Below, in pieces: positions 1 through 8,019 of a DNA stretch of 64,000 nucleotides. The notes under the pieces were generated by a model. That model did no database searches and was not told the DNA's origin. It was given only the letters and a program-made list of their open reading frames with translations. Each line of letters begins with the position of its first letter. The stretch's first letter is position 1. This DNA is from Nocardia jiangxiensis NBRC 101359. GTDB lineage: Bacteria; Actinomycetota; Actinomycetes; Mycobacteriales; Mycobacteriaceae. The stretch covers positions 1 through 64,000 of the forward strand of contig NZ_BAGB01000163.1 in the NCBI RefSeq assembly GCF_000308615.1, written 5' to 3'. The translations under genes and the position numbers were made by a program.

Positions 1-1
1 G

Positions 2-721
2 ATCCTGGCTGCGGTCGGCGCGGCGGAGCGGGCTGTCGCCGCTTTCGCGCCGGGTGGTTCCGGCGGGGTGCGTGTGGCCTCGTTCGCCAGCGCGGCGGCG
101 ATGATCCTGCCCCGGGCGATGATGCGGTTCCGCGCCGCGTTTCCCGGTGTGCCGGTGGAACTCATCACCGCCGATCCCGACGACGGCGTCGCGCTGCTCG
201 GCGACGGTAAGGCCGATCTGGCGCTGATCACCGAGGTTCCCGGTGAACGTCCGCTGTATCCGGACGTGGTCGCGGTGCCGGTGTACGACGACGAGTTCTA
301 CGTGGTGCTCCCGCAGCGGCATCGGTTCGCCGGGGCCCCCGACGTGCCGCTCACCGCGCTGGCCCGGGACCAGTGGATCATCAGCTCCGCGACCGGCCGC
401 TGTCCCGATACCAGGGTCTTCCGCGGCGCGTGCCGGCGAGCCGGGTTCGTGCCGACGGTCGCCTTCCGTTCCGAGGACTACACGACGGTGCAGAGCATGG
501 TCGCGGCCGGACTGGGCGTCTCGCTCGTGCCTTCCCTGGCTGCGGCCGGATCCCGCGACGACGTCGCGGTACGACGCGTCGCCGGAACGCGCCCGGCTCG
601 CCGCGTCGGCCTCGCGATCACCACCACCCCCGACCCCGGTTCCGCACTCGCCGCATTCGTCGGCCTGATCCGCACCGAGGGCACCAGGCTGCGCGGCGAG
701 GACCGCCTACAGCATTGCTGA
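2..721 (+). CDS. LysR-family transcriptional regulator, C-terminal part (5' end outside window)
   Basis: The reading frame is open from the left edge to the stop, giving 239 visible residues. They match the effector-binding half of LysR regulators: a start of the substrate-binding fold (VRVASFASAAAMILPRAM), a central DLALITE strand, a DDEFYVVLPQRHRFAG segment and the AGLGVSLVPSLA loop near the end. The N-terminal winged-helix DNA-binding domain lies upstream of the window. An internal GTG at 68 is not the true start. The flavoenzyme gene 236 bp downstream, on the same strand, may be a target, but no LysR site could be assigned. The effector is unknown. Confidence 0.88.
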   Translation: MLAAVGAAERAVAAFAPGGSGGVRVASFASAAAMILPRAMMRFRAAFPGVPVELITADPDDGVALLGDGKADLALITEVPGERPLYPDVVAVPVYDDEFYVVLPQRHRFAGAPDVPLTALARDQWIISSATGRCPDTRVFRGACRRAGFVPTVAFRSEDYTTVQSMVAAGLGVSLVPSLAAAGSRDDVAVRRVAGTRPARRVGLAITTTPDPGSALAAFVGLIRTEGTRLRGEDRLQHC

Positions 722-807
722 ACGCCCCTACAGCATCCCTCGACACCCCTGGGATCCGTGCCCGACCGACCTACCGTTCGAGCACGAACCCGATCAGAAG
801 GACGACA

Positions 808-978
808 ATGGCTCGCGCACAACCGATTACGACCGGGTTGTCGATCGTCCGCACCGCACCGAGCGCACGGCTCACGCCGCGGGCCGCCGACACGAATTCA
901 TCAGCGGATGTTGTTGCGCCGCTGAGCGTGCAGTTCTACAGACAGGAGCACAGCATATGTCGAGCACTGAAACCGTAA
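808..978 (+). CDS. Possible 56-aa upstream ORF overlapping the flavoenzyme start
   Basis: An ATG at 808 has an AAGGA ribosome-binding site 8-10 nt upstream and opens a 56-residue frame that ends inside the next gene, overlapping its start at 957. The peptide resembles nothing I recognise. The arrangement (short ORF, terminating just past the next start) is that of a translationally coupled leader. A run of three cysteine codons occurs at 909-917, but in the frame of the downstream gene and not in this ORF. It may be chance coding. Confidence 0.25.
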   Translation: MARAQPITTGLSIVRTAPSARLTPRAADTNSSADVVAPLSVQFYRQEHSICRALKP

Positions 979-2192
979 CTCCTCCGCTGCTCACCACCGC
1001 CGAGGAGGCGTTGGCGGCTGCGGATGCGGTGTCCGCCGAGGTCGTCGAGGGGGCGGTGCGGCGGGAGTTGGAGGATGTGCCGCCGCTCGAGGAGTTGCGG
1101 CTGGTGGCGGCGTCGGGGTTGCTGGGGATCGGGGTTCCGGCCGAGCACGGCGGGCCGGATCTGCCGCTCTCGGTGGTCGTGGAGGTGCTGCGCAGGCTCT
1201 CGCGGGCCGACTCCACGGTCGGGCAGTTGCTGCTGTCGCATTATGTTCTCGGACAGGGGATCCGGGATCTCGGCAACACCGCACCGGCACCTCGGCTGTA
1301 TGCCGACATCCTGGGCGGGGCGCAGCTGGGGAACGCCACCGCCGAGCGCGGCACCCGGACCGCGGCCGAGCGGCTGACCACGATCCGGCGGCGGGACGAG
1401 GGCGGCTGGGTCCTGAACGGGCGCAAGTTCTATGCCACCGGCGCGCTGGGCGCGTGGTGGATCGGGGTTTCGGCGCGGATCGCGGATACCGAACCGGCCA
1501 GCACAGCAACGGTTTTCGTGCGCTCGGACACGCCCGGGGTGAATCTGGCGCTGGATCGGTGGAGTTCGTTCGGCCAGCGCGGCACGGCCAGTGGCGAGGT
1601 CGGGTTGGACAACGTCGTCGTCGCGGGCGAGTTCGTGATCGATGAGGGCCCCGCACCGGATCCGCACAACGCGGACCCGTCGATTCTGGGTGCGTTCGAC
1701 CAGGCTCTGCACGCGGCCATCGATATCGGAATCGCCCGTGCCGCACTGGAAGACGGTGCGGAGTTCGTCCGGACCCGCAGCCGCCCGTGGTTCGAGGCGG
1801 ACGTGGACAGCGCCGCACAGGAGCCGCATATCGTCCGGCGGTTCGGCGAGCTGACCGCGCGACTGTACGCACTCGAGGCGCTGCTGGCCCATGGCACGGA
1901 TCTGATCGACGCGGCGCAGCGCGCACCGGAGCTCACCCGGAACGATGCGGCAGCGGCCTCGCTCAGCGTCGCCGCGGCCAAGGCGCTGGCACAGGAGTTC
2001 GCGGTCGAAATCGCCGGGGGCGTCCTGGAATTGGCCGGAACCTCGGCCACCGACCGCAAGTACGCCCTGGACCGGCACTGGCGCAATGTGCGGGTGCACT
2101 CGCTGCACGATCCTGCCCGCTGGAAGTACGTCCATCTGGGCAACCACACCCTGCACGGCACCCGGCCGCCCCGGCTGGGCGTGCTGATCTGA
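957..2192 (+). CDS. Acyl-CoA dehydrogenase-like flavin-dependent monooxygenase (DszC/SfnB type)
   Basis: The 411-residue protein has the acyl-CoA dehydrogenase fold: helical N-terminal domain, a beta domain with the WVLNGRKFYATGA signature around residues 151-163, and a C-terminal four-helix domain ending DRHWRNVRVHSLHDP. That C-terminal HWRNVR...HDP pattern is typical of the DszC/SfnB branch, which uses reduced FMN and oxygen to oxidise sulfur compounds rather than dehydrogenating acyl-CoA. Such genes serve sulfur acquisition in many soil bacteria, and the LysR gene upstream fits that. Substrate cannot be told. The ATG at 957 is preceded by ACAGGAG. Confidence 0.82.
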   Translation: MSSTETVTPPLLTTAEEALAAADAVSAEVVEGAVRRELEDVPPLEELRLVAASGLLGIGVPAEHGGPDLPLSVVVEVLRRLSRADSTVGQLLLSHYVLGQGIRDLGNTAPAPRLYADILGGAQLGNATAERGTRTAAERLTTIRRRDEGGWVLNGRKFYATGALGAWWIGVSARIADTEPASTATVFVRSDTPGVNLALDRWSSFGQRGTASGEVGLDNVVVAGEFVIDEGPAPDPHNADPSILGAFDQALHAAIDIGIARAALEDGAEFVRTRSRPWFEADVDSAAQEPHIVRRFGELTARLYALEALLAHGTDLIDAAQRAPELTRNDAAAASLSVAAAKALAQEFAVEIAGGVLELAGTSATDRKYALDRHWRNVRVHSLHDPARWKYVHLGNHTLHGTRPPRLGVLI

Positions 2193-3006
2193 GACGAGAC
2201 GGCACATCCTGCCCCGCGACGCGACCGCGATCGTCACCCTCGCCAACGGCCTGTCCCGGCACGTCCGCCGACGCATCGATGCGATCCAGGCCGCCACGGT
2301 CGCGACCTGGACCCGGCGAGCCCACTGGCAACCGCTGTCGGCCCTGGCCCTGGAACCCGGAACCGAGGTGTTCCTCGGACTGCTGCACGCGCAGGACGGT
2401 GCGTCCGGCGCACGGGCGAGAACGGAACTGGCCTGTTCGGATCACGCTTCCGGCTGGGTCCGAAAGACCTTGCTGGACAGGAAGTCCGCGCGATGGTCCG
2501 GCGGGCGCGTTCAGCAGCGGCCGGGCGTCGATGCCGCGAGCCTGCCGCCAGGCCGGGCTGTCCACGAAGTGGTTGTCGAATCTCTCCTGGGCGGCGAGGA
2601 TTTCGGCCGGGTCGGCCTGGCCCTCGCGGATGCGGTCGCCGAGCCGGAAGTAGTCGAAACGTTCGATGCCCGGGGTGAAGATGACCAGCACATCGGCGGC
2701 CGAATCGTCCGGGGCCGCCCAGGCATGTGTCATGTGGGCGGGCACGAGCAGGAAATCTCCCTCGGCGATGTCCAGGATCTCCTGCCCGGCAAGGACCCGC
2801 AGCCGCCCACCGAGCATGAAGAACAGTTCGGCCGAGCCGGTGTGGAAGTGCGGCGGCGGGCCATCGGTGCCCGCCGGGAGGTAGGCGCGGTTGCCGCTCA
2901 GCACGCCACCGGTCGTGTCGTGATCCGCGTACAGCCGCACCCCCATGGTGTCCAGGGTTTCGGCCTCGTCGTAGCGGACCAGCAATGCGTGGTCGTTCGT
3001 GTCCAT
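1963..3006 (-). CDS. Cupin-domain protein, reading frame extended past the domain
   Basis: The start at 3006 has a GGGAGA ribosome-binding site (antisense of 3010-3016). Residues 1-160 are a single cupin barrel: PPPHFHTGSAELFFMLGG carries the first metal motif (HxH...E) and DFLLVPAHMTHAW the second. The domain ends near 2520. The frame then continues without a stop to 1963, over low-complexity sequence and 230 bp antisense to the flavoenzyme gene, so the natural stop appears lost. The gene is divergent from an ECF41 sigma factor, whose family is often paired with a small enzyme gene; this cupin may be the target. Substrate is unknown. Confidence 0.7.
   Translation of the reverse strand: MDTNDHALLVRYDEAETLDTMGVRLYADHDTTGGVLSGNRAYLPAGTDGPPPHFHTGSAELFFMLGGRLRVLAGQEILDIAEGDFLLVPAHMTHAWAAPDDSAADVLVIFTPGIERFDYFRLGDRIREGQADPAEILAAQERFDNHFVDSPAWRQARGIDARPLLNAPAGPSRGLPVQQGLSDPAGSVIRTGQFRSRPCAGRTVLRVQQSEEHLGSGFQGQGRQRLPVGSPGPGRDRGGLDRIDASADVPGQAVGEGDDRGRVAGQDVPSRLRSARPAGAAGCRAGCGCPDGRTSSGQDRAASAPAHCASAGPGRTCGRWPRFRPIPGRPRRFRPRTPVPAPWPRRR
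2188..2480 (+). pseudogene. Possible decayed coding remnant
   Basis: Between the flavoenzyme and the cupin domain, the plus strand carries an open frame whose composition looks protein-like (begins LPRDATAIVTLANGLSRHVR, continues with ALEPGTEVFLGLLHAQ). It has no ATG or GTG start before 2368, no recognisable domain, and runs on into the antisense of the cupin gene. It looks like a fragment of a lost gene. The family was not recognised, and chance coding cannot be excluded. Confidence 0.25.
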
Positions 3007-3181
3007 CGGTTTCTCCCGTCCGCTGCCCGGGAACCTCCCAGGATCACCACCACAGAGCTGCCGCACACCCGATGCGTGACATCATGAGGACTGCTGTGAT
3101 GCACGACACATCTGCCGGTATCGCGTCACACAACACGCTGCAAGGACCTCTTCGGTAGCGACGGACGAGGAGAGGAATGCC
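3007..3181. promoter_or_regulatory. Divergent cupin/ECF41 promoter region
   Basis: The 175-bp region must hold both promoters. TGTCACG is read on the minus strand at 3076-3082 and GTCACA on the plus strand at 3125-3130. Both resemble the TGTCAC -35 element described for ECF41 factors. I could not find a convincing CGTC -10 at the right distance on either strand, so the assignment is weak. Confidence 0.3.
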
Positions 3182-4093
3182 GTGACGTACCGAGCACCGC
3201 ACCGGGCCGACGACGAGGTCACCGAACGATTCCTGGGCTATCGCGAACTGCTGTTCTCCGTGGTCTACAACATGCTGGGCAGCATCGCGGACACCGAGGA
3301 CGTATTGCAGGAGGTATGGCTGGCGTGGGCGGCCCGGCACCGCGACCCGCACGCGCAGCCGATCGAGAACGCCCGCGCCTACCTGGTGCGTGCCGCGGCG
3401 AATCAGGCACTCGCGCGTCGGGTGGAGGTGAGCCGACGCCGGGAGACGTATGTGGGCCCGTGGCTGCCCGAGCCGATCGTGGTCGACGAGCAGGACGCCG
3501 CGAGCGCGCTCGTGCGCAAGGAATCGCTGTCCACGGCGGTTCTGGTCGTTCTGGAGACGCTGAGCCCGCTCGAGCGGGCGGTGTTCGTCCTGCACGACGT
3601 ATTCGGATTCCCGCACACGGAGATCGGGGACATCCTGGGTCGCACACCCGCAGCCGTCCGGCAGGCCGCCGCACGGGCCCGCCGCCACCTGCACAGCCCG
3701 CAGCCGCGGCACCCCGCCGATCCGGAAGTCCGAGCGCAGGTCACCGAACGTTTCGCCGAGGCAGTGCTCGGCGGTGACCTCCCGGCGCTGCTCCAGGTCC
3801 TGGCACCCGATGTCACGCTGTGGACCGACAGTGGCGGTCGAGGTCCGGCGCGCAGCCTGCGGCCCGTCCACGGTCGCGAGGCCGTGGCGGCGATCTTCAC
3901 GGCCGTGGCCGCAGACCTGCCGTCCGGTGGCGTGGACATCCGCTACCGCTGGGTCGCCGGAGATCCGTGCGCGCTGGTGTTCTCCGGCGACAGCCCGCTC
4001 GCGGCCGTTGTGATCGAACCGGATGCCCGCGGTACCCGGATCGCCGCGATCTACTCGATCACCAACCCGGACAAGCTCACCGGAATCCGCTGA
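3182..4093 (+). CDS. ECF41-type RNA polymerase sigma factor with SnoaL-like C-terminal domain
   Basis: The 303-residue protein begins with sigma region 2 (FLGYRELLFSVVYNMLGSIADTEDVLQEVW) and region 4 (LSPLERAVFVLHDVFGFPHTEIGDILGRTPAAVRQ), followed by a ~100-residue NTF2/SnoaL-like extension. The hallmarks of ECF41 are present: the WLPEP linker motif near residues 94-98, a DGGGR-like DSGGR, and NPDKL near the C terminus. In this group the extension, not an anti-sigma factor, controls activity. The GTG start has GGAGAGG upstream. The neighbour in divergent orientation is a cupin gene, a plausible regulon member. Confidence 0.92.
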   Translation: MTYRAPHRADDEVTERFLGYRELLFSVVYNMLGSIADTEDVLQEVWLAWAARHRDPHAQPIENARAYLVRAAANQALARRVEVSRRRETYVGPWLPEPIVVDEQDAASALVRKESLSTAVLVVLETLSPLERAVFVLHDVFGFPHTEIGDILGRTPAAVRQAAARARRHLHSPQPRHPADPEVRAQVTERFAEAVLGGDLPALLQVLAPDVTLWTDSGGRGPARSLRPVHGREAVAAIFTAVAADLPSGGVDIRYRWVAGDPCALVFSGDSPLAAVVIEPDARGTRIAAIYSITNPDKLTGIR

Positions 4094-4102
4094 GCCCCGC
4101 GA

Positions 4103-5572
4103 CTACAGCCCGATGTGAACCGTCTTCTCCTCGGTATCCGCCTCGATGCCGCTGCGGCCGAGTTCGCGACCGATGCCGCTGCCCGCGCGCCCGCCCCACG
4201 GCAGCGCGGGATCCGGTACGCCCCAGCCGTTCACCCACACCGTGCCGACTCGCAGCTGCTCGGTGACGGTCAGGGCGCGGGACAGGTCACGGGTGTGGAT
4301 CATGGCGTTGAGGCCGTATTTGGTGGTGTTGGCGAGATGGACGGCCTCTTCGGTGGTGGAGAAGCCGATCACCGTGGCGACCGGGCCGAAGATCTCCTCG
4401 CGGGCGATGGTCAGATCGTTGGTGCCGCGAAAGACCGTGGGCTGCATGAAATATCCGGGCTTGTCGAGGCGACTGCCGCCGGTGATCAGGTCCGCACCCT
4501 CGTCTCGCCCGATGTCGACGTAACGCAGGATCTGATCGAGCTGTCTGGCGTTCACGATCGTGCCCATGGTGCTGTCCGCGTCGAACGGATCGCCCGGACG
4601 CGCCTGCTCCGCGGCCGCCACCAGCCCCTCGACGACCTGATCGAGGATCGATTCGTGCACCAGCACACGGGTTCCGGCCGCGCAGACCTGCCCCTGATGA
4701 TAGAAGTTGCCCATCGCGATCCAGGGCATCGCCTGTTCCAGGTCGGCATCGGCGAAGATCAGTTGCGGCGCTTTACCACCCAGCTCGAGGGTGACCTTGC
4801 GGAAGGTGTCCCCCGCCAGGCTCTGGATCTGCCGACCGACCCGCGGGCTGCCGGTGAAGGAGATCTTGTCGATTCCCGGATGAGCGGCCAGCGCAGCACC
4901 GGCGACCTCACCGAGTCCGGGCACCACATTGACCACACCATCCGGAATCCCCGCGGCGGCAAGCAATTCCGCCAGGCGCATGGTGGACAGCGACGCGTCC
5001 TCGGCGGGTTTCACCACGGCGGTGCACCCGGCCGCGAGCGCGGGGGCGAGTTTCCAGGCCGCGATGAGCACCGGATTGTTCCACGGCGTGATCGCGCCGA
5101 GCACGCCGAGCGGTTGCCGCAGGGTGTAGCCGAATCGCTTCTGCGGACCGAAATCCGGTAGCAGCGCGGTGGTTCCGGTGACCTTGTCCGCCCATCCGGC
5201 GAAATGGCGGAATGCCTGTGCGGCACAGGGGATGTCACCGGCCACCGAATCGTGGAACAGCTTGCCCATCTCGATCGCCTCCAGGGCCGCGAGATTCTCC
5301 GCGTCCTGTTCGATCAGATCCGCTGCGCGCGTGAGGATCCGGCCGCGTTCGGCGCCGCTGATGCGCGACCACTCCCCTTCCTCGAACTGGAGGCGGGCCG
5401 TGGCCACGGCATCGTCCACGTCCTCGGGCTGGGCCGCGGCGATGGAGACGACCAGATCACCGGTGGCCGGGTTGTGGGACTGATATGTCTTCCGATCCCG
5501 GGCGTCGAGGTTGCGGCCCCCGATCCGCAGCGTCGGGTCGGGCAGTTCGTAGGTGGGACTGGTCGCGGTCAT
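4103..5572 (-). CDS. NAD(P)-dependent aldehyde dehydrogenase
   Basis: A full-length 489-residue aldehyde dehydrogenase. It has the Rossmann segment with GAITPWNNPVLIAAWKLAPAL, the FTGSPRVGRQI cofactor loop, the general-base glutamate in KVTLELGGKAPQLI and the nucleophilic cysteine in HQGQVCAAGTRVL. The C-terminal EEIFGPV and PWGGRAGSGIGREL segments are intact. It resembles betaine/aromatic aldehyde dehydrogenases; the exact aldehyde is unknown. It is the last gene of the minus-strand run that starts with the alpha/beta hydrolase at 10498, 41 bp after homogentisate dioxygenase, so it probably oxidises an aldehyde intermediate of that pathway. Confidence 0.92.
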   Translation of the reverse strand: MTATSPTYELPDPTLRIGGRNLDARDRKTYQSHNPATGDLVVSIAAAQPEDVDDAVATARLQFEEGEWSRISGAERGRILTRAADLIEQDAENLAALEAIEMGKLFHDSVAGDIPCAAQAFRHFAGWADKVTGTTALLPDFGPQKRFGYTLRQPLGVLGAITPWNNPVLIAAWKLAPALAAGCTAVVKPAEDASLSTMRLAELLAAAGIPDGVVNVVPGLGEVAGAALAAHPGIDKISFTGSPRVGRQIQSLAGDTFRKVTLELGGKAPQLIFADADLEQAMPWIAMGNFYHQGQVCAAGTRVLVHESILDQVVEGLVAAAEQARPGDPFDADSTMGTIVNARQLDQILRYVDIGRDEGADLITGGSRLDKPGYFMQPTVFRGTNDLTIAREEIFGPVATVIGFSTTEEAVHLANTTKYGLNAMIHTRDLSRALTVTEQLRVGTVWVNGWGVPDPALPWGGRAGSGIGRELGRSGIEADTEEKTVHIGL

Positions 5573-5613
5573 GTGGTGCTCCGGGAATCGCAGAGATATT
5601 GGGGCTGGATGAT

Positions 5614-6930
5614 TCAGTCGGGTGCCTGGAAGTGCCGGCGCAGACCGGCCCAGGAGGTGTCGTAGTTACGCTGGCGGTGCGACGCGTTGAAGGCGTGCTC
5701 GGTGACGATCAGCGGCCAGCGGGTCTCGAACATGAACGGCAGGGAGCCCTCGAGCTTCTGCGGCCGCAATTCGGCGACGCTGGCGGTCTCGAAGGTTTCG
5801 CGGTCGGGCCCGTGCGCGGTCCACATGTTGTGCAGGCTGGCGCCGCCCGGCACGAAACCCTCTGCCTTCGAATCATGTACGCCGCGAACCAGACCCATGA
5901 ATTCGGTCATCACGTTGCGATGGAAATGCGGCGGGCGGAACGTGTGCTCGGGCACCATCCAGCGCGGCGGGAAGGCCACGAAATCCACATTCGCCTGACC
6001 GGGGGTGTCCGACGGTGAGGTCAGCACGGTGTACAGCGAGGGATCGGGATGGTCGTAGCCGACGGTGCCGAAGGCGTTGAAATCCTCCAGGTCGTACAGG
6101 TAGGGCGCGTGCGAGCCGTGCCAGGCGACCACGTCCAGGGGTGAGTGGTCGTATTCGGCCGACCACAGATTCCCGCCGAACTTCTGCACCACCTCGACCC
6201 GGTCCTCGACGTCCTCGTACGCCGCGACCGGATAGCGGAAGTGCCGGGCGTGTGCCAGTGCGTTCGCGCCGAGCGGACCGAGCTCGGGCAGGGTGAGCGG
6301 GCTGCCGTAGTTCTCGCAGATATAGCCCGCCGCAACGGAATCCAGAATCTCGACGCGGAATCGGACCGCTCGTGGCACGACTGCGAACTGTCCCGGCGCG
6401 AGGAGCAGGCGGCCGAATTCGGTGTGCAGCAGGATGTCCCCGTCCTGCGGGACGATCAGCAACTCACCGTCGGCATTGCCGAAGTACCGCTTGTGCATGG
6501 ACGCGGTGGCACAGTACAGGTGGATCGCGATGCCCTGCCGTTGCAGCACATCACCGTTCGCGGCGACGGTGTACACACCGTCGAGAAAATCGACACCGGA
6601 ACCGTTGCGCGGCATCGGATCCCAGCGCATCCGATTCGGATTGGCGACGCCCTCGAGCGGCGCGCTGTGGAAGGTGCGATTGTCGACGCGCTGAAACGGC
6701 GGATGAGCGGCCGAGGGCCGGATGCGATACAGCCAGCTGCGCCGGTTCACCGCCCGAGGTTCGGTGAACGCGGTGCCCGACATCTGCTCGGCATAGAGCC
6801 CGTAGGGCGCGCGCTGCGGGGAATTCTGCCCGCGCGGCAGTGCGCCCTCGAGGGCCTCGGTCTGATGCTGATTGCCGAATCCGGCGAGGTACCGCAGATC
6901 CGCGCGGGCGCTCTCGTGCGGAGCGGTCAT
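5614..6930 (-). CDS. hmgA: Homogentisate 1,2-dioxygenase
   Basis: The 438-residue length and layout match the family: N-terminal YLAGFGNQHQTEALEGALP and NSPQRAPYGLYAEQMSGTAFT, then the iron-binding region with PPHFHRNVMTEFMG (His and Glu ligands) and SLHNMWTAHGPD (second His). The enzyme opens the ring of homogentisate to maleylacetoacetate in tyrosine and phenylacetate catabolism. The start at 6930 overlaps the upstream gene by 4 bp; the open frame continues upstream but without homology. No maleylacetoacetate isomerase or fumarylacetoacetase gene is next to it, so it may serve a special pathway with its operon partners. Confidence 0.93.
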   Translation of the reverse strand: MTAPHESARADLRYLAGFGNQHQTEALEGALPRGQNSPQRAPYGLYAEQMSGTAFTEPRAVNRRSWLYRIRPSAAHPPFQRVDNRTFHSAPLEGVANPNRMRWDPMPRNGSGVDFLDGVYTVAANGDVLQRQGIAIHLYCATASMHKRYFGNADGELLIVPQDGDILLHTEFGRLLLAPGQFAVVPRAVRFRVEILDSVAAGYICENYGSPLTLPELGPLGANALAHARHFRYPVAAYEDVEDRVEVVQKFGGNLWSAEYDHSPLDVVAWHGSHAPYLYDLEDFNAFGTVGYDHPDPSLYTVLTSPSDTPGQANVDFVAFPPRWMVPEHTFRPPHFHRNVMTEFMGLVRGVHDSKAEGFVPGGASLHNMWTAHGPDRETFETASVAELRPQKLEGSLPFMFETRWPLIVTEHAFNASHRQRNYDTSWAGLRRHFQAPD

Positions 6931-7991
6931 TTCAGCGCCACCAGTTCGTGCAGGGTGGTGCCCTTGCGTACCTCGGTGTGCCCGTCCTCGTGCAGGGACA
7001 GTTCGAACGCGGATTGGAAGCGGAAGTACGCCGGATGACCGATCGCCCGATATACGAGCGGTTTGATCAGCCGCGATCGCACGATCGGGAAATCGTCGAT
7101 GATGTCGTGGGCTTGGATGACCGATTCGACCGTGAGCCGCAGATCCAGTCGATCCGGCACGCGCAGTTCGATCCACTCCGGAAATTCCCGGCCCGCGACC
7201 GGATGAAATCGCTTGGGGCCCTCGGTCAGTACGGTCTCGCCCGTCGACAGGACGATCTGCCCGTCGCGGGCCAGCATCAGTGGCGCGATCTCGTGCGATC
7301 CGCGCCGCGGCTGGGTCAGCACGTCGGCGAACAGCAGCGAGTACTCCTCGTCGTACAGCCTGCCCCAGTGCCAGCGGTCGATGATCTTCTTCATATCGCC
7401 GACGCCCCAGTTGTGGTCGGCGTACCCGCGCCCATCGGCCGACAGAACCGTGTCGTCGATCCGCACGGTTCCGGTGACGCGGGCGCGCGGAGCACCGACC
7501 GCCCAGCCGAAGGAGTTCTGCGCGTCGAAGTGCGTCTCCCCCTGTCCCGGCATCCAACTCGGCAGCTCGTTGTGGAACTGCAGATCGAACACCAGACCGT
7601 CCTCGGCCAGATGCACGTGATGGACCGGCAGTCCGTCATCACGGAATTCGGTGTGCGCGTGGTTGTCTCCGATGCGCACGTCGAAGAAGTCTTCGCCGAA
7701 ACTCGCCGCGGTGCGCGGATACCGCTTGGCCACCTGACGCCGATCCCCGTCGGGGCCGTAGACGATCAGTTCGACCCACGGCTTGGCACCGGGCAGATCC
7801 TCGGGACGGCGTTTGGTCAGGAATCCGACCGCCACGTGTCCGGTATCCAGGCGAGCATCGAAATACCAGTGCTCGAAGGCCAGCTTGCCGGCCGAGGGAT
7901 GTAATGCGTTGTGGCGCGGTTCGACCGCGGTCAGCTCGCCGTCGCGGCGACCCGGGCCGTTCCACGCTTCGATGATGTCCGTAGTGCTCAT
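6927..7991 (-). CDS. AttH/CrtC-like lipocalin-type hydratase
   Basis: The 354-residue protein shows the double lipocalin-like fold family that includes AttH, fungal Svf1 and carotenoid 1,2-hydratase CrtC. The signature GRGYADHNWGVGDMKKI in the middle matches their GYxDHNWG motif, and FEHWYFDARLDTGHVAVGF near residue 40 matches the first barrel. Members bind or hydrate lipophilic compounds; the substrate is unknown. A GTG six bases upstream (7997) is an alternative start. The 4-bp overlap with homogentisate dioxygenase shows translational coupling. Confidence 0.8.
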   Translation of the reverse strand: MSTTDIIEAWNGPGRRDGELTAVEPRHNALHPSAGKLAFEHWYFDARLDTGHVAVGFLTKRRPEDLPGAKPWVELIVYGPDGDRRQVAKRYPRTAASFGEDFFDVRIGDNHAHTEFRDDGLPVHHVHLAEDGLVFDLQFHNELPSWMPGQGETHFDAQNSFGWAVGAPRARVTGTVRIDDTVLSADGRGYADHNWGVGDMKKIIDRWHWGRLYDEEYSLLFADVLTQPRRGSHEIAPLMLARDGQIVLSTGETVLTEGPKRFHPVAGREFPEWIELRVPDRLDLRLTVESVIQAHDIIDDFPIVRSRLIKPLVYRAIGHPAYFRFQSAFELSLHEDGHTEVRKGTTLHELVALK

Positions 7992-8019
7992 GGTCACTTT
8001 CGTTGGAAGGGAGTCGGAT

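Noticed and set aside
936..2297. 453-aa minus-strand ORF
   Set aside because: Antisense to the DszC/SfnB-like gene; Arg/Gly/Pro-rich, no domain. A GC-bias shadow.
4115..5161. 348-aa plus-strand ORF
   Set aside because: Antisense to the aldehyde dehydrogenase, without homology or start signals.
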